Origin: Bacillus sp. BGMRC 2118
Lineage (GTDB): Bacteria; Bacillota; Bacilli; Bacillales; SA4
Length of the DNA stretch: 64,000 nucleotides
Assembly: GCA_008364785.1 (NCBI GenBank)
Contig: VTTJ01000008.1
Span: 62,001-126,000, forward strand
Reading direction: 5' to 3'
The notes below the pieces were generated by a model. That model did not search any database and was not told where the DNA came from. It saw only the letters and a program-made list of their open reading frames with translations. The translations under genes and the position numbers were made by a program. Shown here piece by piece: positions 29,603 to 39,345 of the stretch; the stretch's first letter is position 1, and each line of letters opens with the position of its first letter.

Positions 29603-30826
29603 ATGCAAACCATTGTTTTTGTTGGTAGTAACAAATCTGGAACAAGTAGAGATGCACTAAAGCTATCTGAGGAGCTTGGTTATTTCACTGTTTTACTTAC
29701 AGATCGTGAAAAATTTCTTCAGCAGCGGGAAGAATTTTATGAAGTACATCAAATGATTTATGTAGAAAATTTAGCTGAAAAAGAAACGGTTATGCAAGAA
29801 ATTAATAAGCTGCAGGCTCAAGGAAAAGATATTCAAGGATGTATGAGTCTTATCGATCCGTTTGTCCATTTGGCTGCGAGTATTACCAATGAATTAGGGC
29901 TGGCAAGCCTATCCACAGAGGCCCTTTATTTAATGGAAGACAAAACTCGCTTTAGAGAAAAGATGAGGGATCATCCAGCGACGCCACAATTTCAAGTGTA
30001 TCGGCCGGATGAGAAGTTAACTGATTGGATTGAACATAATCACTTTAGATTACCGATGATAATAAAGTCCCCTGTATCAAACGGATCAAAAGATGTTTTC
30101 CTAATAGAATCAAAGGATAAGTTAAAGCAAGGAATGAGAAGGCTATTAACAAACTTTCCTGATACACCAATATTGATAGAAGAATTTATTAATGGTCCTC
30201 AATATTTAGTTGAAGTGATTGTATACAACAAAGAAGTTAATATTGTCGGTATTATTCAACAAGAAATTGAACATTTGCAACGGTTTATTGTGACTGATTA
30301 TTGCTTTCCTGCACTTTTATCAGTGGAAGACTACGACTCTTTAAAAGAATCGGTTCAAAGCATTGTGCATTCATTAGGCTTACAGACTGGAACTTGTCAT
30401 TTGGAAATACGATTACAAGATGGAGAATGGAAGTTAATTGAAATTAATCCTCGAATGTCGGGTGGTGCCATGAATCGAATTATTTATGAAGGAGTCGGCA
30501 TTGACTTAGTAAAGGAGACACTTCATTTATATTTAGGCAAGGAACCAGAATTACAAAAACAGCACCAGAAATTTGTGTATGTGAAATATTTAACGGTAGG
30601 TACAAGGGGAAGATTGTTAAAGGTAACTGGGAAGGGACGTGCTTCAAAATACGAAGGAGTTAAAGATGTGTATGTAAAACCCCGAAAAGGGAGTATACTC
30701 GGACCACCGAGTTCAATGGGAGACCGTTACGCCTATGTTTTAGCCTCTGCTGAAACCCCGCAGAAAGCAAAGCAAATTGCAATGAATGCTGCGAAAGAAA
30801 TAAAGTTTTACTTAGAACCTTTATAA
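29603..30826 (+). CDS. ATP-grasp amino-acid-ligase-like protein (BacD/carnosine-synthase type)
   Basis: 407 residues from the ATG at 29603 behind AGGGGAT. The layout differs from the YheC/D proteins. A preATP-grasp Rossmann part (about 1-105, starting TIVFVGSNKSGTSRDAL) precedes the ATP-grasp domain (DKTRFREKM, PMIIKSPVSNGSKDV, ILIEEFINGPQYLVEV, LIEINPRMSGG) and a C-terminal domain (about 310-407) with KGRASKYEGV and DRYAYVLASAE. This is the architecture of L-amino acid alpha-ligases and carnosine synthase, which make dipeptides with ATP. Co-operonic with YheC/D genes on both sides, it could supply an aminoacyl or dipeptide building block (inference). Confidence 0.82.
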   Translation: MQTIVFVGSNKSGTSRDALKLSEELGYFTVLLTDREKFLQQREEFYEVHQMIYVENLAEKETVMQEINKLQAQGKDIQGCMSLIDPFVHLAASITNELGLASLSTEALYLMEDKTRFREKMRDHPATPQFQVYRPDEKLTDWIEHNHFRLPMIIKSPVSNGSKDVFLIESKDKLKQGMRRLLTNFPDTPILIEEFINGPQYLVEVIVYNKEVNIVGIIQQEIEHLQRFIVTDYCFPALLSVEDYDSLKESVQSIVHSLGLQTGTCHLEIRLQDGEWKLIEINPRMSGGAMNRIIYEGVGIDLVKETLHLYLGKEPELQKQHQKFVYVKYLTVGTRGRLLKVTGKGRASKYEGVKDVYVKPRKGSILGPPSSMGDRYAYVLASAETPQKAKQIAMNAAKEIKFYLEPL

Positions 30827-30839
30827 GGGTGTTGAAGTT

Positions 30840-31859
30840 ATGACTCTAATCGGAATGCTACATTATCGGCTAGATCCAATACATGTAAGGAAGGCTTTTG
30901 CTTGTGCAGCGGCAGCGAAAATGGAGGGTGTTCAATTTATTTATTTTTCCTATGGTGCTGTAGATTTTGAGAATAGAAGCATTAAAGGCTGGGAATATGC
31001 AGATGGAAAATGGCTACAAAATGATTATCCTTTTCCTGATGTAATCATCAATATAAGTGGACCAAAGACAGATTATCAATCAAAAGTACGAAAGCAGTTA
31101 AAAGACATGATCCCCTTTACGAGTCACCCGGTCGGGAACAAAATGAAAGTCTATAGAAAGGTAAAGAAAGGAGAAACATTCGCAGAATATTTAATTCCAT
31201 CCTTTAAGCTAAAATCACTAGAAAAAGTAAAAGAAAAAGTAACTGAATACGAAAAAATTGTGATAAAGCCCTACTCTGGTAATAAGGGCAAAAAGGTTAT
31301 GTTTCTAGAAAGTTCGCAAAGCAATGAATACGTACTAACAACAGGTGAAGAAAAAAAGACACTTAATGAGGAAGAAGTAGAGATATTAATAGAAGAATTG
31401 AAGAGGGAAAAGAAATACCTCATTCAGCCCTTTATTGAGTGTAAGACGAAATCAGGTTTAACCTACGATTTTAGATTACACGTTCAGAAAAATGGTTTAG
31501 GTGAATGGGAGATTACGTTAATTTATCCTCGCATTAGTGGCAGTAAAAAACTAGTTAGTAATATTAGTAGTGGAGGATACAGGGGAGAATTAGATACATT
31601 TTTACTTAATGAATTTGGTGACTGGCAGTTTGATATTAGGAGGACGTTGGACCACTTTGCTGTATCATTTTCCGAACACTTAGATGAACTGTATAACAAA
31701 TCATTCGATGAACTTGGAATCGATGTAGGACTGGATCAAAACAAGAAGCTCTGGATTTTTGAAGTGAATTGGAGACCAGGATCGAAACATCGTGAATTTG
31801 AGGTTGCAAAACGTTTGATTCCTTATGCGTTATTTTTAACAAATAGGAAAGACGACTAA
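30840..31859 (+). CDS. YheC/YheD-family ATP-grasp protein, short form
   Basis: 339 residues, the shortest member here. It starts MTLIGMLHYRLDPIHVRKAFACAA and lacks the N-terminal beta domain. The nucleotide-binding block is IVIKPYSGNKGKKVMFL; then YDFRLHVQKN, the SNISSGGYRGE loop, GIDVGLDQNKKLW and IFEVN (Glu308, Asn310). All core ATP-grasp residues are intact. The ATG has AAGGGTG 13 nt after the upstream ligase gene, so the two are probably co-transcribed and may work in the same reaction sequence. Confidence 0.86.
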   Translation: MTLIGMLHYRLDPIHVRKAFACAAAAKMEGVQFIYFSYGAVDFENRSIKGWEYADGKWLQNDYPFPDVIINISGPKTDYQSKVRKQLKDMIPFTSHPVGNKMKVYRKVKKGETFAEYLIPSFKLKSLEKVKEKVTEYEKIVIKPYSGNKGKKVMFLESSQSNEYVLTTGEEKKTLNEEEVEILIEELKREKKYLIQPFIECKTKSGLTYDFRLHVQKNGLGEWEITLIYPRISGSKKLVSNISSGGYRGELDTFLLNEFGDWQFDIRRTLDHFAVSFSEHLDELYNKSFDELGIDVGLDQNKKLWIFEVNWRPGSKHREFEVAKRLIPYALFLTNRKDD

Positions 31860-31947
31860 GTCTATTTGTATCAGAAACTTGCACAATTAGTGAGCCAAGT
31901 TTATATCATATTAATAAGAATATAAAGATTGGAGGGAGAGGGGGAAA

Positions 31948-32397
31948 ATGGGTGAAAAAAAGAAAAACATTGTTTGTACGGCATTAGTTGAATTAAAGAA
32001 CCAGCAGGATCAGCTTGAAGGTTGTCCATCGAGCTGCTTTAGTAGTTTATTAGCAAAGCTATTAAAAGTAGATACTCTACCATTCATACTGTTAACAGAA
32101 AAAAACGAACCGTTGGAGTTAGTAGGCTTTGAATATAAACCACTTCCAGTTGGTGTTTCCTACTTTCATACAAGCTTTTTCAGAATTGAGAAGATTAATG
32201 AGGATACCTGCACCGCGAAGGTTTCCCTGCTTCGCCCATTAGATGAAAACGGGTTTACTGCAAATGATATATGTGAAGTTAACAGTCTGGAGCGGACGAA
32301 GATTTGTGTTGAAATTGACCTCAATAACACTGTTTGTGGAGTACAATGCTTAGATGTAGATTTATTAAGAAAAGTAGAAATAGAACCTAAATGGTGA
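31948..32397 (+). CDS. divergent ExsY/CotZ-family coat protein
   Basis: 149 residues. The family pattern is kept: N-terminal IVCTALVEL, GCPSSCFSSLLAK, LPFILLTEKNEPLEL, TSFFRIEKI, and CVEIDLNNTVCGVQCLDVDLL near the C-terminus. Cysteines are fewer than in the two copies at 12-13 kb (CFCAIQCL has become VCGVQCL). It probably joins the same disulfide-linked surface lattice. Its place inside the ligase island, directly before a YheC/D gene, links that island to the spore surface. The ATG follows GGAGGGAGAGGGGG. Confidence 0.82.
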   Translation: MGEKKKNIVCTALVELKNQQDQLEGCPSSCFSSLLAKLLKVDTLPFILLTEKNEPLELVGFEYKPLPVGVSYFHTSFFRIEKINEDTCTAKVSLLRPLDENGFTANDICEVNSLERTKICVEIDLNNTVCGVQCLDVDLLRKVEIEPKW

Positions 32398-32449
32398 GAA
32401 TGGCAGTGCTCGGATGGGGGCACTTTTTCTTTTGGAAGGAGGGGAGAAA

Positions 32450-33751
32450 ATGACGATTGTTTGGCTAGGAGATGATAGTGAAAAAGTATATGGTAACAAT
32501 GAGACACTTCAAAAGCTGAAGCTACGACCTGGACAGCATATCACTCTCCATTTTGGAACAATAACAATACCGAAAATCATCGAATTAAGTCTTGAGTTGG
32601 CAAACAATGAGATTGCAATGTCACCAAAGCTAACTGATCAATTCAGCCTTCCTGTAGACGCACTTTACAATGTGAAAGCAGAAGGTGAGAATGTCTATCT
32701 TGGACCTCTAGTTTCACTCATTGTATCAAAAGAAAAAACGTCTATTACTACTGAAAAATTGGAACTAATGAAAGAGAGACTAAGAAATTACCAGGATATC
32801 AAAGGAATCTTTTTTGTTGCCTCTCAAGACTTATTAAATTTAGGGGAAGGAAGTTGCAAGGGCTATTATTATACATGTACTGGGGAATGGAAAAAATGGC
32901 ATTTTCCGTTACCGGAAGTGATAATCAATCGGTCATACTTTAAAAAGGATGTTTATAATGAGTTAACTTCTCAAATTGGCAGTAGAGTAGTATCAAATTG
33001 TAAAATGACCAAAGATAAATTGTGGAGATTGTTAAAATCTACAAGTGTACGAAAGTTTTTACCATATACTTGTAGATTGAGAAGTTATGAAAGTTTATTA
33101 GATGTAATGAAAAACTTTCCATCTGTTTATCTTAAACCTACAAATCTCTCAAGAGGTAATGGCATCATAAAGATGACAAAAAAAGAAAATGGGATTGAAA
33201 TTCGAAGTAGGAAAAATGAAACCTTTATTGTTTCAAGCAAAGAAGAATTACAGTCATATCTGCATTCATTGATTAAAAAACGGAAGTATTTAATTCAGCA
33301 GGATGTTTCTTACAAAGAACCAAAAGGAAGAATAGCAGACTTTCGTGTGTATGTACAAAAGGATGCGACAAAAGAATGGAATTGTTCGGGAATCATATGT
33401 CGTCTTTCAAAACCGGGCAGCATCGTATCAAATTATAAATATACAGAAAGTATTTTGTCTTTTCATGAGGCTTCCGATAAAATATTTCGATTCTCGGAAC
33501 TCCAAGAAAAGGAATTAGAGAATATAATTATTGAAATAACAAAAAGAGTTTGTAGACAGTTGGAAGAGAAAGGTCAAATCCTGTCTGATGTGGCCATTGA
33601 TGTAGCAATTGATCCAAGTCTAAAGGTATGGGTTCTAGAAGTACAAGTAAATTACGCCGTGGATGAACGGTTATATTCTTTACCAGAGGAAATGTATAAA
33701 AAGGTGTGGACGACACCACTTGAATACGCAAAAGCATTATGTCAGTTTTAA
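32450..33751 (+). CDS. YheC/YheD-family ATP-grasp protein, long form, Gln variant
   Basis: 433 residues from the ATG at 32450 behind AAGGAGGGGAG. The N-terminal beta domain ends in YLGPLVSLIV near residue 85. ATP-grasp landmarks are YLKPTNLSRGNGI, DFRVYVQKD, the GSIVSNYKY loop lacking SSGG, VAIDVAIDPSLKVW and VLEVQ (Glu397, Gln399). It belongs with the 25635 and 36493 proteins in having Gln for the usual metal-binding Asn. It follows the ExsY-like gene by 52 nt and probably shares its transcript; a terminator follows. Confidence 0.87.
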   Translation: MTIVWLGDDSEKVYGNNETLQKLKLRPGQHITLHFGTITIPKIIELSLELANNEIAMSPKLTDQFSLPVDALYNVKAEGENVYLGPLVSLIVSKEKTSITTEKLELMKERLRNYQDIKGIFFVASQDLLNLGEGSCKGYYYTCTGEWKKWHFPLPEVIINRSYFKKDVYNELTSQIGSRVVSNCKMTKDKLWRLLKSTSVRKFLPYTCRLRSYESLLDVMKNFPSVYLKPTNLSRGNGIIKMTKKENGIEIRSRKNETFIVSSKEELQSYLHSLIKKRKYLIQQDVSYKEPKGRIADFRVYVQKDATKEWNCSGIICRLSKPGSIVSNYKYTESILSFHEASDKIFRFSELQEKELENIIIEITKRVCRQLEEKGQILSDVAIDVAIDPSLKVWVLEVQVNYAVDERLYSLPEEMYKKVWTTPLEYAKALCQF

Positions 33752-33762
33752 ATGAACTATGT

Positions 33763-33795
33763 AACTGAAAAGGGAGCCTTTTCAGTTTTTTTTTA
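33763..33795 (+). terminator. terminator after the 32450 ligase gene
   Basis: AACTGAAAAGG-GAG-CCTTTTCAGTT followed by a long T run; convergent with the next gene. Confidence 0.88.
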
Positions 33796-33823
33796 TTGTT
33801 CTCCATCTAACAAAAGGTCTTCC

Positions 33824-35158
33824 TTAAAACCCTGCTAACTTCTTCGCATAAAGCATATTAAAATAACGTGCTTCATAAAATAAAGACTCTGAATTTGCAG
33901 AAAGTGCAATATAATGATCCGGGTTTTGATTATTTATTTCTATAATCCAGGCATGTAAATCTTTATCAATTCCAATATCAAAGCCTATATTTCCACAATG
34001 GTATCCATGTGCTTCAATCATTTTTATGGACTTCAGCACGAGGGAACGGATTTGATCAAAGATTTTCTCTTGTTGTTCCTGAGAAAAGTGAAACTTATCC
34101 CTGAACGTTTGATAAGCAAGCTCTGCTCTCCCCCCAGAGGAAATATTACTAATAATGCTGTGACTTTTTCCGAAACGGGAGACCGATTCGAGTATATTCC
34201 ATTTGCCTTTATGATCTTTTACTAAAATAACTCGAAAGTCTATTACCCTATTTTGATACGATAATAATTGAATGCTCTTTTGAATTAGATAATCATCCTC
34301 TTTCAAGCGATGATAAAAAAATTTCATAAACTGTTTTTGACTGCTAAAATATTTTTTCCGTTGTTTACCTTTCCCACCATATTGAACAATGGCTCCATTT
34401 TTTGTACGGTCCACCTTATATACCAGTCTTCCAAGTCTGCCGTTAATTGGCTTAATATAAATACTTTTATGTTTTTCAAGCATCTTAAGAATGGTAATAG
34501 GAGTTTGATAGATAGCGGTATCAGGTAAATGATTCTGAAATTCGTGTTTAAGCATATTGTACATATCCCATTTATTAAAATTGGGATAATTATAAAGACG
34601 ATCTCCGATTGTTGCTTGAAAGTGCTGCATCACGGTTTGATAGTAATTCCAATGTTCTGTCAAACTAGCTTCAACTATTGAAAAAATGGAAGAAGGATAT
34701 GGATACGTACCCTTCAACCAACTTTTAGTAGAAGGATGATACAAATATCCAGCTACTTGTTTTCGTTCTTGATCTACACCCTCTAAGGAGAAGACAATAA
34801 TTGAACCACCTATCTCATGGTAATGATGAAGATAGCTGGTAAGTGAAGAAATATTTCTTGATAGTTTTTCAGAAGAAATGGTTGCTAATATCCCAATATA
34901 GGGGCCAAGTACAATTTCATCATGACGATTGACACGCACCTGATATAACGGCTGAAGAGGTATAGATAATTCATGAACAATGGAATGGGATAGAATCATT
35001 TCTCCATAAGGTAATGAATGGTCAGGAACTACCCGAACAGTACTGCTGCGAAGTCCATATTTAAGAGTAACATGTTTTTGATGAATGTCTTCCACCAACA
35101 GAGAGTGTGCAGGAATTCTTAGTGTAGCTAGAGAGTCGTCTGCTACGAGTTTATACAT
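33824..35158 (-). CDS. YheC/YheD-family ATP-grasp protein, long form, canonical motifs
   Basis: 444 residues from the ATG at 35158 behind GGAGGA; the frame extends five codons further without a better site. N-terminal beta domain to about residue 100 (VLGPYIGILA). ATP-grasp blocks are YIKPINGRLGRLVY, DFRVILVKD, the SIISNISSGG loop, GFDIGIDKDLHAW and IIEIN (Glu407, Asn409). It most resembles the 28232 protein. It lies 77 nt after the 35236 gene's stop in the leftward direction, making a second short-form plus long-form operon like the 28094/26945 pair. Confidence 0.87.
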   Translation of the reverse strand: MYKLVADDSLATLRIPAHSLLVEDIHQKHVTLKYGLRSSTVRVVPDHSLPYGEMILSHSIVHELSIPLQPLYQVRVNRHDEIVLGPYIGILATISSEKLSRNISSLTSYLHHYHEIGGSIIVFSLEGVDQERKQVAGYLYHPSTKSWLKGTYPYPSSIFSIVEASLTEHWNYYQTVMQHFQATIGDRLYNYPNFNKWDMYNMLKHEFQNHLPDTAIYQTPITILKMLEKHKSIYIKPINGRLGRLVYKVDRTKNGAIVQYGGKGKQRKKYFSSQKQFMKFFYHRLKEDDYLIQKSIQLLSYQNRVIDFRVILVKDHKGKWNILESVSRFGKSHSIISNISSGGRAELAYQTFRDKFHFSQEQQEKIFDQIRSLVLKSIKMIEAHGYHCGNIGFDIGIDKDLHAWIIEINNQNPDHYIALSANSESLFYEARYFNMLYAKKLAGF

Positions 35159-35235
35159 AAGTCTTTCCTCCAACTTTTAGACTATTTACTAGCAGTATAT
35201 GAAAAATGGATAAACTTGTATGGGGAGATATTCCG

Positions 35236-36336
35236 TTATTCCATTTTTTCTAGTAAATATTTTGCATAATCTATAGGTGTGGTAAAGATTTTGCTCCATT
35301 CCTCTGCAAGTAGTCTCCCCTCATCGATAATACCTCCAAGATAATCTGATATAAAGTTGCATTCAATAAAATACGGTACCCCTTCTTTAGTTACACCTAT
35401 ATCAAAGCCTAAATCAGCTAAATGAGGATAGTAATCATCTAAAAAATAGGCAAGACTTAAAGCTAGTGATTGAATATTTCTCCGAAGTTTAAGTGGAGTC
35501 GTTTCAATGTTCGTATAATCATAAATATCATGTAACCGATATGTTGTACTACCTTGTGAGCCATTTGTAAGATAGTCTTTATGCTTGGCAACCTTGCACA
35601 TAATACCTGTTACGACAAACTCTCCTTCTTTATTTTTTTGCACACTGACTCTCATATCGAAAGGGTTTCCCTTATAAGTTGCAAGTGGGATTGTTTCCTG
35701 AATAATGTATCTTCTCTTTCTCATTCTATTGACTAAAATGTCAGGGATTTGCTTGTGGAAATACTCATGTTTGACTTCTAGGTCTCCCTCTACTTTGTAG
35801 GATAGCCGCCAGTACTTACCGTTCCGGTCAAGCTTCATTGCTCCAATTCCTCTTTCACCATAATTCGGTTTCATAATTAAACTGTCAAATTGCTTCATCA
35901 TTAATTGCAATGTCTTAAAAGTTAACGGTTTTGTGGTTGGTAGGTGTGTGTGAAAATATTTCTTTTTTTCTAGTAGTTGATGGACGGTGTATTTCTCTAC
36001 ATCATAGTTTGGTCGATTAAAGACCGTAACTCCACTTTCAATTAATGCTTTAATATGTGCCTGATGCTTTGGTAAATAATCTAAAATTCTAGAATATACC
36101 ACTTTAGGGCGTCTAACTTCTCTGAGTACATAATGATCATCTTGCTTTACATATGCCAACACTGTTTTCTGATCAGGTCTAATTCTTCCTAATGTTAAAA
36201 AGCAGAGGCGAATATTGTTTCGTTCTGCTGCACTTTCTAATAAAGAAAACATACACTTCACATTTGGTGACACTTTTCTCATATTTTTATAAATTTTGTT
36301 AGGTAATATTATCCCAACATTACTTGTTGAAGACAA
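35236..36336 (-). CDS. YheC/YheD-family ATP-grasp protein, short form
   Basis: 366 residues from the TTG at 36336, which has AAGGAG nine bases upstream; a TTG three codons earlier abuts the site. Without the N-terminal beta domain it starts VGIILPNKIYKNM. ATP-grasp blocks are LIMKPNYGERGIGAM, FDMRVSVQKN, ADLGFDIGVTKEGVPY and FIECN (Glu325, Asn327). It pairs with the 27006 protein in length and in the IIQETIPLATYKG block. First gene of a leftward two-gene operon; divergent from the 36493 gene. Confidence 0.87.
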   Translation of the reverse strand: MSSTSNVGIILPNKIYKNMRKVSPNVKCMFSLLESAAERNNIRLCFLTLGRIRPDQKTVLAYVKQDDHYVLREVRRPKVVYSRILDYLPKHQAHIKALIESGVTVFNRPNYDVEKYTVHQLLEKKKYFHTHLPTTKPLTFKTLQLMMKQFDSLIMKPNYGERGIGAMKLDRNGKYWRLSYKVEGDLEVKHEYFHKQIPDILVNRMRKRRYIIQETIPLATYKGNPFDMRVSVQKNKEGEFVVTGIMCKVAKHKDYLTNGSQGSTTYRLHDIYDYTNIETTPLKLRRNIQSLALSLAYFLDDYYPHLADLGFDIGVTKEGVPYFIECNFISDYLGGIIDEGRLLAEEWSKIFTTPIDYAKYLLEKME

Positions 36337-36441
36337 TGATTTCAACTCCTTAAAAACACATTGATTTTATATCCTATTCAACATGTTAAATAAGGAATAG
36401 ACGAATTTCCCGTCCTACCTCTTTATTCTTTTAATGTCTAT

Positions 36442-36469
36442 ACAATAGGATTACATTTTGCATAGTTTA
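36442..36469 (+). promoter_or_regulatory. sigma-K promoter of the 36493 ligase gene
   Basis: AC, a 17-nt spacer and CATAGTTTA match AC-N16/17-CATANNNTA exactly, 23 nt before the start. Direct evidence for late mother-cell expression of a member of the ligase island. Confidence 0.72.
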
Positions 36470-36492
36470 TAGAGGACAGGAGCGTGAAGAAC

Positions 36493-37791
36493 ATGTATAA
36501 AGTAATCCTTCATCATGAGGATAAACAATATATAAAGATAAAAGAAAAAACCTCTAGCTTACCAGGCAGTGAAGTAGAGTTGAAGATTGGAAATCAAGTT
36601 GAAACGGTAAAGGTGAAGGCCTGGCGGCAGCTTGGTGACAATAGTATTTCTATACCTAATCATTACGGCAATGGTTTAGTATTGCCTGATGATGTTCCAT
36701 TCGAGGTAAAGCTTGAGCAAGGTAAAGTAGAAATCGGTCCAGTCATTGGAATATTAGGGTGCAGAAGGAAGAAGGAGCTGACTCCTGAGTTGCTGCAACT
36801 AGTATTAATGAGGTTTCAAAGCTATGAATCAGTAAACGGACTAATTTTTATCTTCACAGAGGATGGGGTAATGACTTCGAAAAGGATGATAGAAGGATAC
36901 TACTATAGTCCTTCAGAGAAAAAGTGGAAACAAGGAGTGTTTCCATATCCATGTGCAATCTTTGTTAATAAATCTTCGATGAGTCCTGACATGTATAACC
37001 ACTTTGTCAGTGTTATTGGACCCACTGTGTTTTATTCCCAGCATATACCGAAATGGCAACAATATCAGTTACTGTCAAAGGATCAATGGCTGAAGCGTTA
37101 TTTGCCTCACACCATTCCATTTACCGGAATGAAGAGCTTAATGTATATGATCAGTCTATATGGTTACGTTTACTTTAAGCCGAATCAATCATATCAAGGC
37201 TTTGGGATGTATTCCATTAAGCTTGGGAAACAGGGATATATGGTTAAAAATGAATTCAACCAGGAGTTTATTTTTCAAAGTGGAAAAAAACTGTATTCGT
37301 TTTTAATGAAAAACATGCAAAGTAGATACTATTTGATACAGAAATCTGTACCGTATCACTATAAAAATAGAAATGTAGATTTTAGAGTGTATTTGCAGAA
37401 GGATCGAAACAAAAAGTGGGTTTCACCTGGTATTACAACAAAAATATCAAAGGAAGGAAGCATTATCACAAATTCAAGAAATCGTGCAGGATTGATAGAA
37501 GCAGCGGATGGCCTTAAGCAGTTGTACCTGTTAAGTAATACTCAATCTAAGAAAATTCAGCGGAAAATGGTCATGATTTGTATAGCTGCGGCAAAATTGA
37601 TTGAAAGTGAAGGAATACATTTAGGAGATGTGGCTTTTGATGTAATTGTAGATGCTAAACTTAATATTTGGTTATTAGAGCTTCAAGGAGGTTATTCAGT
37701 TGAAAAGAAAAAGGGTGAAATTCCAGAACATATTTTTCAAAAATTACTAACTACACCATTCGAATATGCGAAAACGTTAGCTGGATTTTAA
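36493..37791 (+). CDS. YheC/YheD-family ATP-grasp protein, long form, Gln variant
   Basis: 432 residues from the ATG at 36493; a GTG three codons earlier is too close to the AGGAG site. The N-terminal beta domain ends in EIGPVIGILG. ATP-grasp blocks are YFKPNQSYQGFGMY, NVDFRVYLQKD, the EGSIITNSRN loop, HLGDVAFDVIVD and LLELQ (Glu396, Gln398). Shares the Gln substitution and loop change with the 25635 and 32450 proteins. Expressed from an exact sigma-K promoter. It is followed 100 nt later by the Mur-ligase pair, which has its own promoter-like element. Confidence 0.88.
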   Translation: MYKVILHHEDKQYIKIKEKTSSLPGSEVELKIGNQVETVKVKAWRQLGDNSISIPNHYGNGLVLPDDVPFEVKLEQGKVEIGPVIGILGCRRKKELTPELLQLVLMRFQSYESVNGLIFIFTEDGVMTSKRMIEGYYYSPSEKKWKQGVFPYPCAIFVNKSSMSPDMYNHFVSVIGPTVFYSQHIPKWQQYQLLSKDQWLKRYLPHTIPFTGMKSLMYMISLYGYVYFKPNQSYQGFGMYSIKLGKQGYMVKNEFNQEFIFQSGKKLYSFLMKNMQSRYYLIQKSVPYHYKNRNVDFRVYLQKDRNKKWVSPGITTKISKEGSIITNSRNRAGLIEAADGLKQLYLLSNTQSKKIQRKMVMICIAAAKLIESEGIHLGDVAFDVIVDAKLNIWLLELQGGYSVEKKKGEIPEHIFQKLLTTPFEYAKTLAGF

Positions 37792-37850
37792 GTTCTTTTT
37801 AGATTATTTTCTTTAATTGACGTAAGTGCCCTTACCAAAATTACATTTTG

Positions 37851-37863
37851 TAATACACATATA
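37851..37863 (+). promoter_or_regulatory. promoter-like element of the first Mur-ligase paralogue
   Basis: TAATACACATATA, 29 nt before the start. The same 13 bases occur at the same distance before the second paralogue (39346-39358). It resembles sporulation -10 elements, but I cannot assign a sigma factor. Confidence 0.4.
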
Positions 37864-37891
37864 TAGACAAAATGTTTAGGGGGTACTGTGC

Positions 37892-39268
37892 TTGAAGACA
37901 TTGCAGCTGCAAGAAGTTGTAAGTAAGATGGGTGGAATGATTATAAGTGGTCCATCTAATCCATCTATTAAACATGTAAACAGGAAACATAATAGTTATT
38001 ATTGGAGAAGCCATACAATGTTTTTTCATGTTCAAGAAAATAAGGACTTGTACATTCAATCTGGAATGAAATCAATTGTTGTGATAACAAGAAGACCTGA
38101 AAAAATTCGAAATGCAGGTTCACATGTAACCATTGTTAAAGTAAGAAGTGTGAAAAGAGCTTATTGGAGATTTATTAGCTATTATAGAAGCTTATTTACG
38201 ATTCCTTTTATTTCTGTGACAGGAACGTGCGGGAAAACGACAACAAAAGAAATGATTGGCTGGATTTTGAAGGTTGACCACAATGTAAATAAAACGAATA
38301 AAAGCTTGAACGCAACAGCTATGAACTTACAGTATTTATTAAATGTTGACGACCATACAGATGTAACGGTAATTGAAGCAGCCGTCGCGAGTGTTGGCCA
38401 TATGAACACTTCGTGCCGTTATTTTAGACCTCAAATCGGTGTATTAACTTCAATTGGTGTAGACCACTTGAATGGCTTCCCTTCATTCGAAGCATATGCA
38501 CGAGAAAAGGCGAAAATTTTCTTATATGTTGGAAATAGAGGCAAAGTTGTTGTAAATGGTGACGATGAAAATATTCGTAAACTCGATCTTTCTTGGTACA
38601 AAGGAAAATTGATTTGGTACGGAAAAACACGAAAAGCACAATTCCAAATTAAAAAAATGAAATATGGAATGAATGGGATGGATTTCGTACTTAAACATGA
38701 AGGTAAGGAATATCAATTGTTTGTTCCGGGTTATGGCGAACATAATGTATATAATGCTGTTGCAGCCATCGCAGTAGCATATGAGTTAGGAGTTAGCGTT
38801 CAAGAATCAGGAAGACGTCTGCAGTCGTTTAAACATGTGGAGCGACATAGCGAGGTAATCTCAGGAGTAAATGGTTCGACCATCATTGATGATACATGGA
38901 GTACGAATCCGACTTCTATTAAATCAGCTTTAGAGGTTTTAACAAACATCTCAAAGAATAAGAGAAAGATCGCAGTGATTGGTGACATTAAATGGTTAGC
39001 ACAACAATCTAGAAATGTTCACTTATCTGTTGGAGAAATGGTTGCTAAAAGTGGAATTCACACTTTAATAACGATTGGAAAAGACGCGAAGCTCATCGGA
39101 AAGCGTGCAATTGAAGTAGGATTTGACCGGAAACAAGTATATATGTTTGATTCACCTGAAGAAGCACAACACACATTAAGTAAATTAATAGACAGCGATA
39201 CGGTCGTACTTGTAAAAACATCTATGAAACAATCATTTGGATCTTTTATGGAAAAGTTAAAAGGATAA
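37892..39268 (+). CDS. MurF-like Mur ligase paralogue
   Basis: 458 residues, TTG start behind GGGGG. Mur ligase layout: N-terminal substrate domain (about 1-100), central ATPase domain with P-loop VTGTCGKTTTKE (109-120, Lys115), a SIGVDHLNGF block, and a C-terminal domain with VERHSEV, IIDDTWSTNPTSIKSAL and KIAVIGD. MurF adds D-Ala-D-Ala to the UDP-MurNAc tripeptide. This copy is outside any division or wall cluster and its N-terminal domain is unusual (KHNSYYWRSHTMFFHV). It may ligate a different amino acid or peptide in the mother cell (inference). It is the only intact Mur ligase in an island of ATP-grasp ligases. Confidence 0.85.
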   Translation: MKTLQLQEVVSKMGGMIISGPSNPSIKHVNRKHNSYYWRSHTMFFHVQENKDLYIQSGMKSIVVITRRPEKIRNAGSHVTIVKVRSVKRAYWRFISYYRSLFTIPFISVTGTCGKTTTKEMIGWILKVDHNVNKTNKSLNATAMNLQYLLNVDDHTDVTVIEAAVASVGHMNTSCRYFRPQIGVLTSIGVDHLNGFPSFEAYAREKAKIFLYVGNRGKVVVNGDDENIRKLDLSWYKGKLIWYGKTRKAQFQIKKMKYGMNGMDFVLKHEGKEYQLFVPGYGEHNVYNAVAAIAVAYELGVSVQESGRRLQSFKHVERHSEVISGVNGSTIIDDTWSTNPTSIKSALEVLTNISKNKRKIAVIGDIKWLAQQSRNVHLSVGEMVAKSGIHTLITIGKDAKLIGKRAIEVGFDRKQVYMFDSPEEAQHTLSKLIDSDTVVLVKTSMKQSFGSFMEKLKG

Positions 39269-39345
39269 GAGAAACATTCATATCTGTTGTGTTCGTGGAA
39301 TTCTTCTTTCCGGCACCAACAGCCCTTCCATTTTATTTCGTACCA

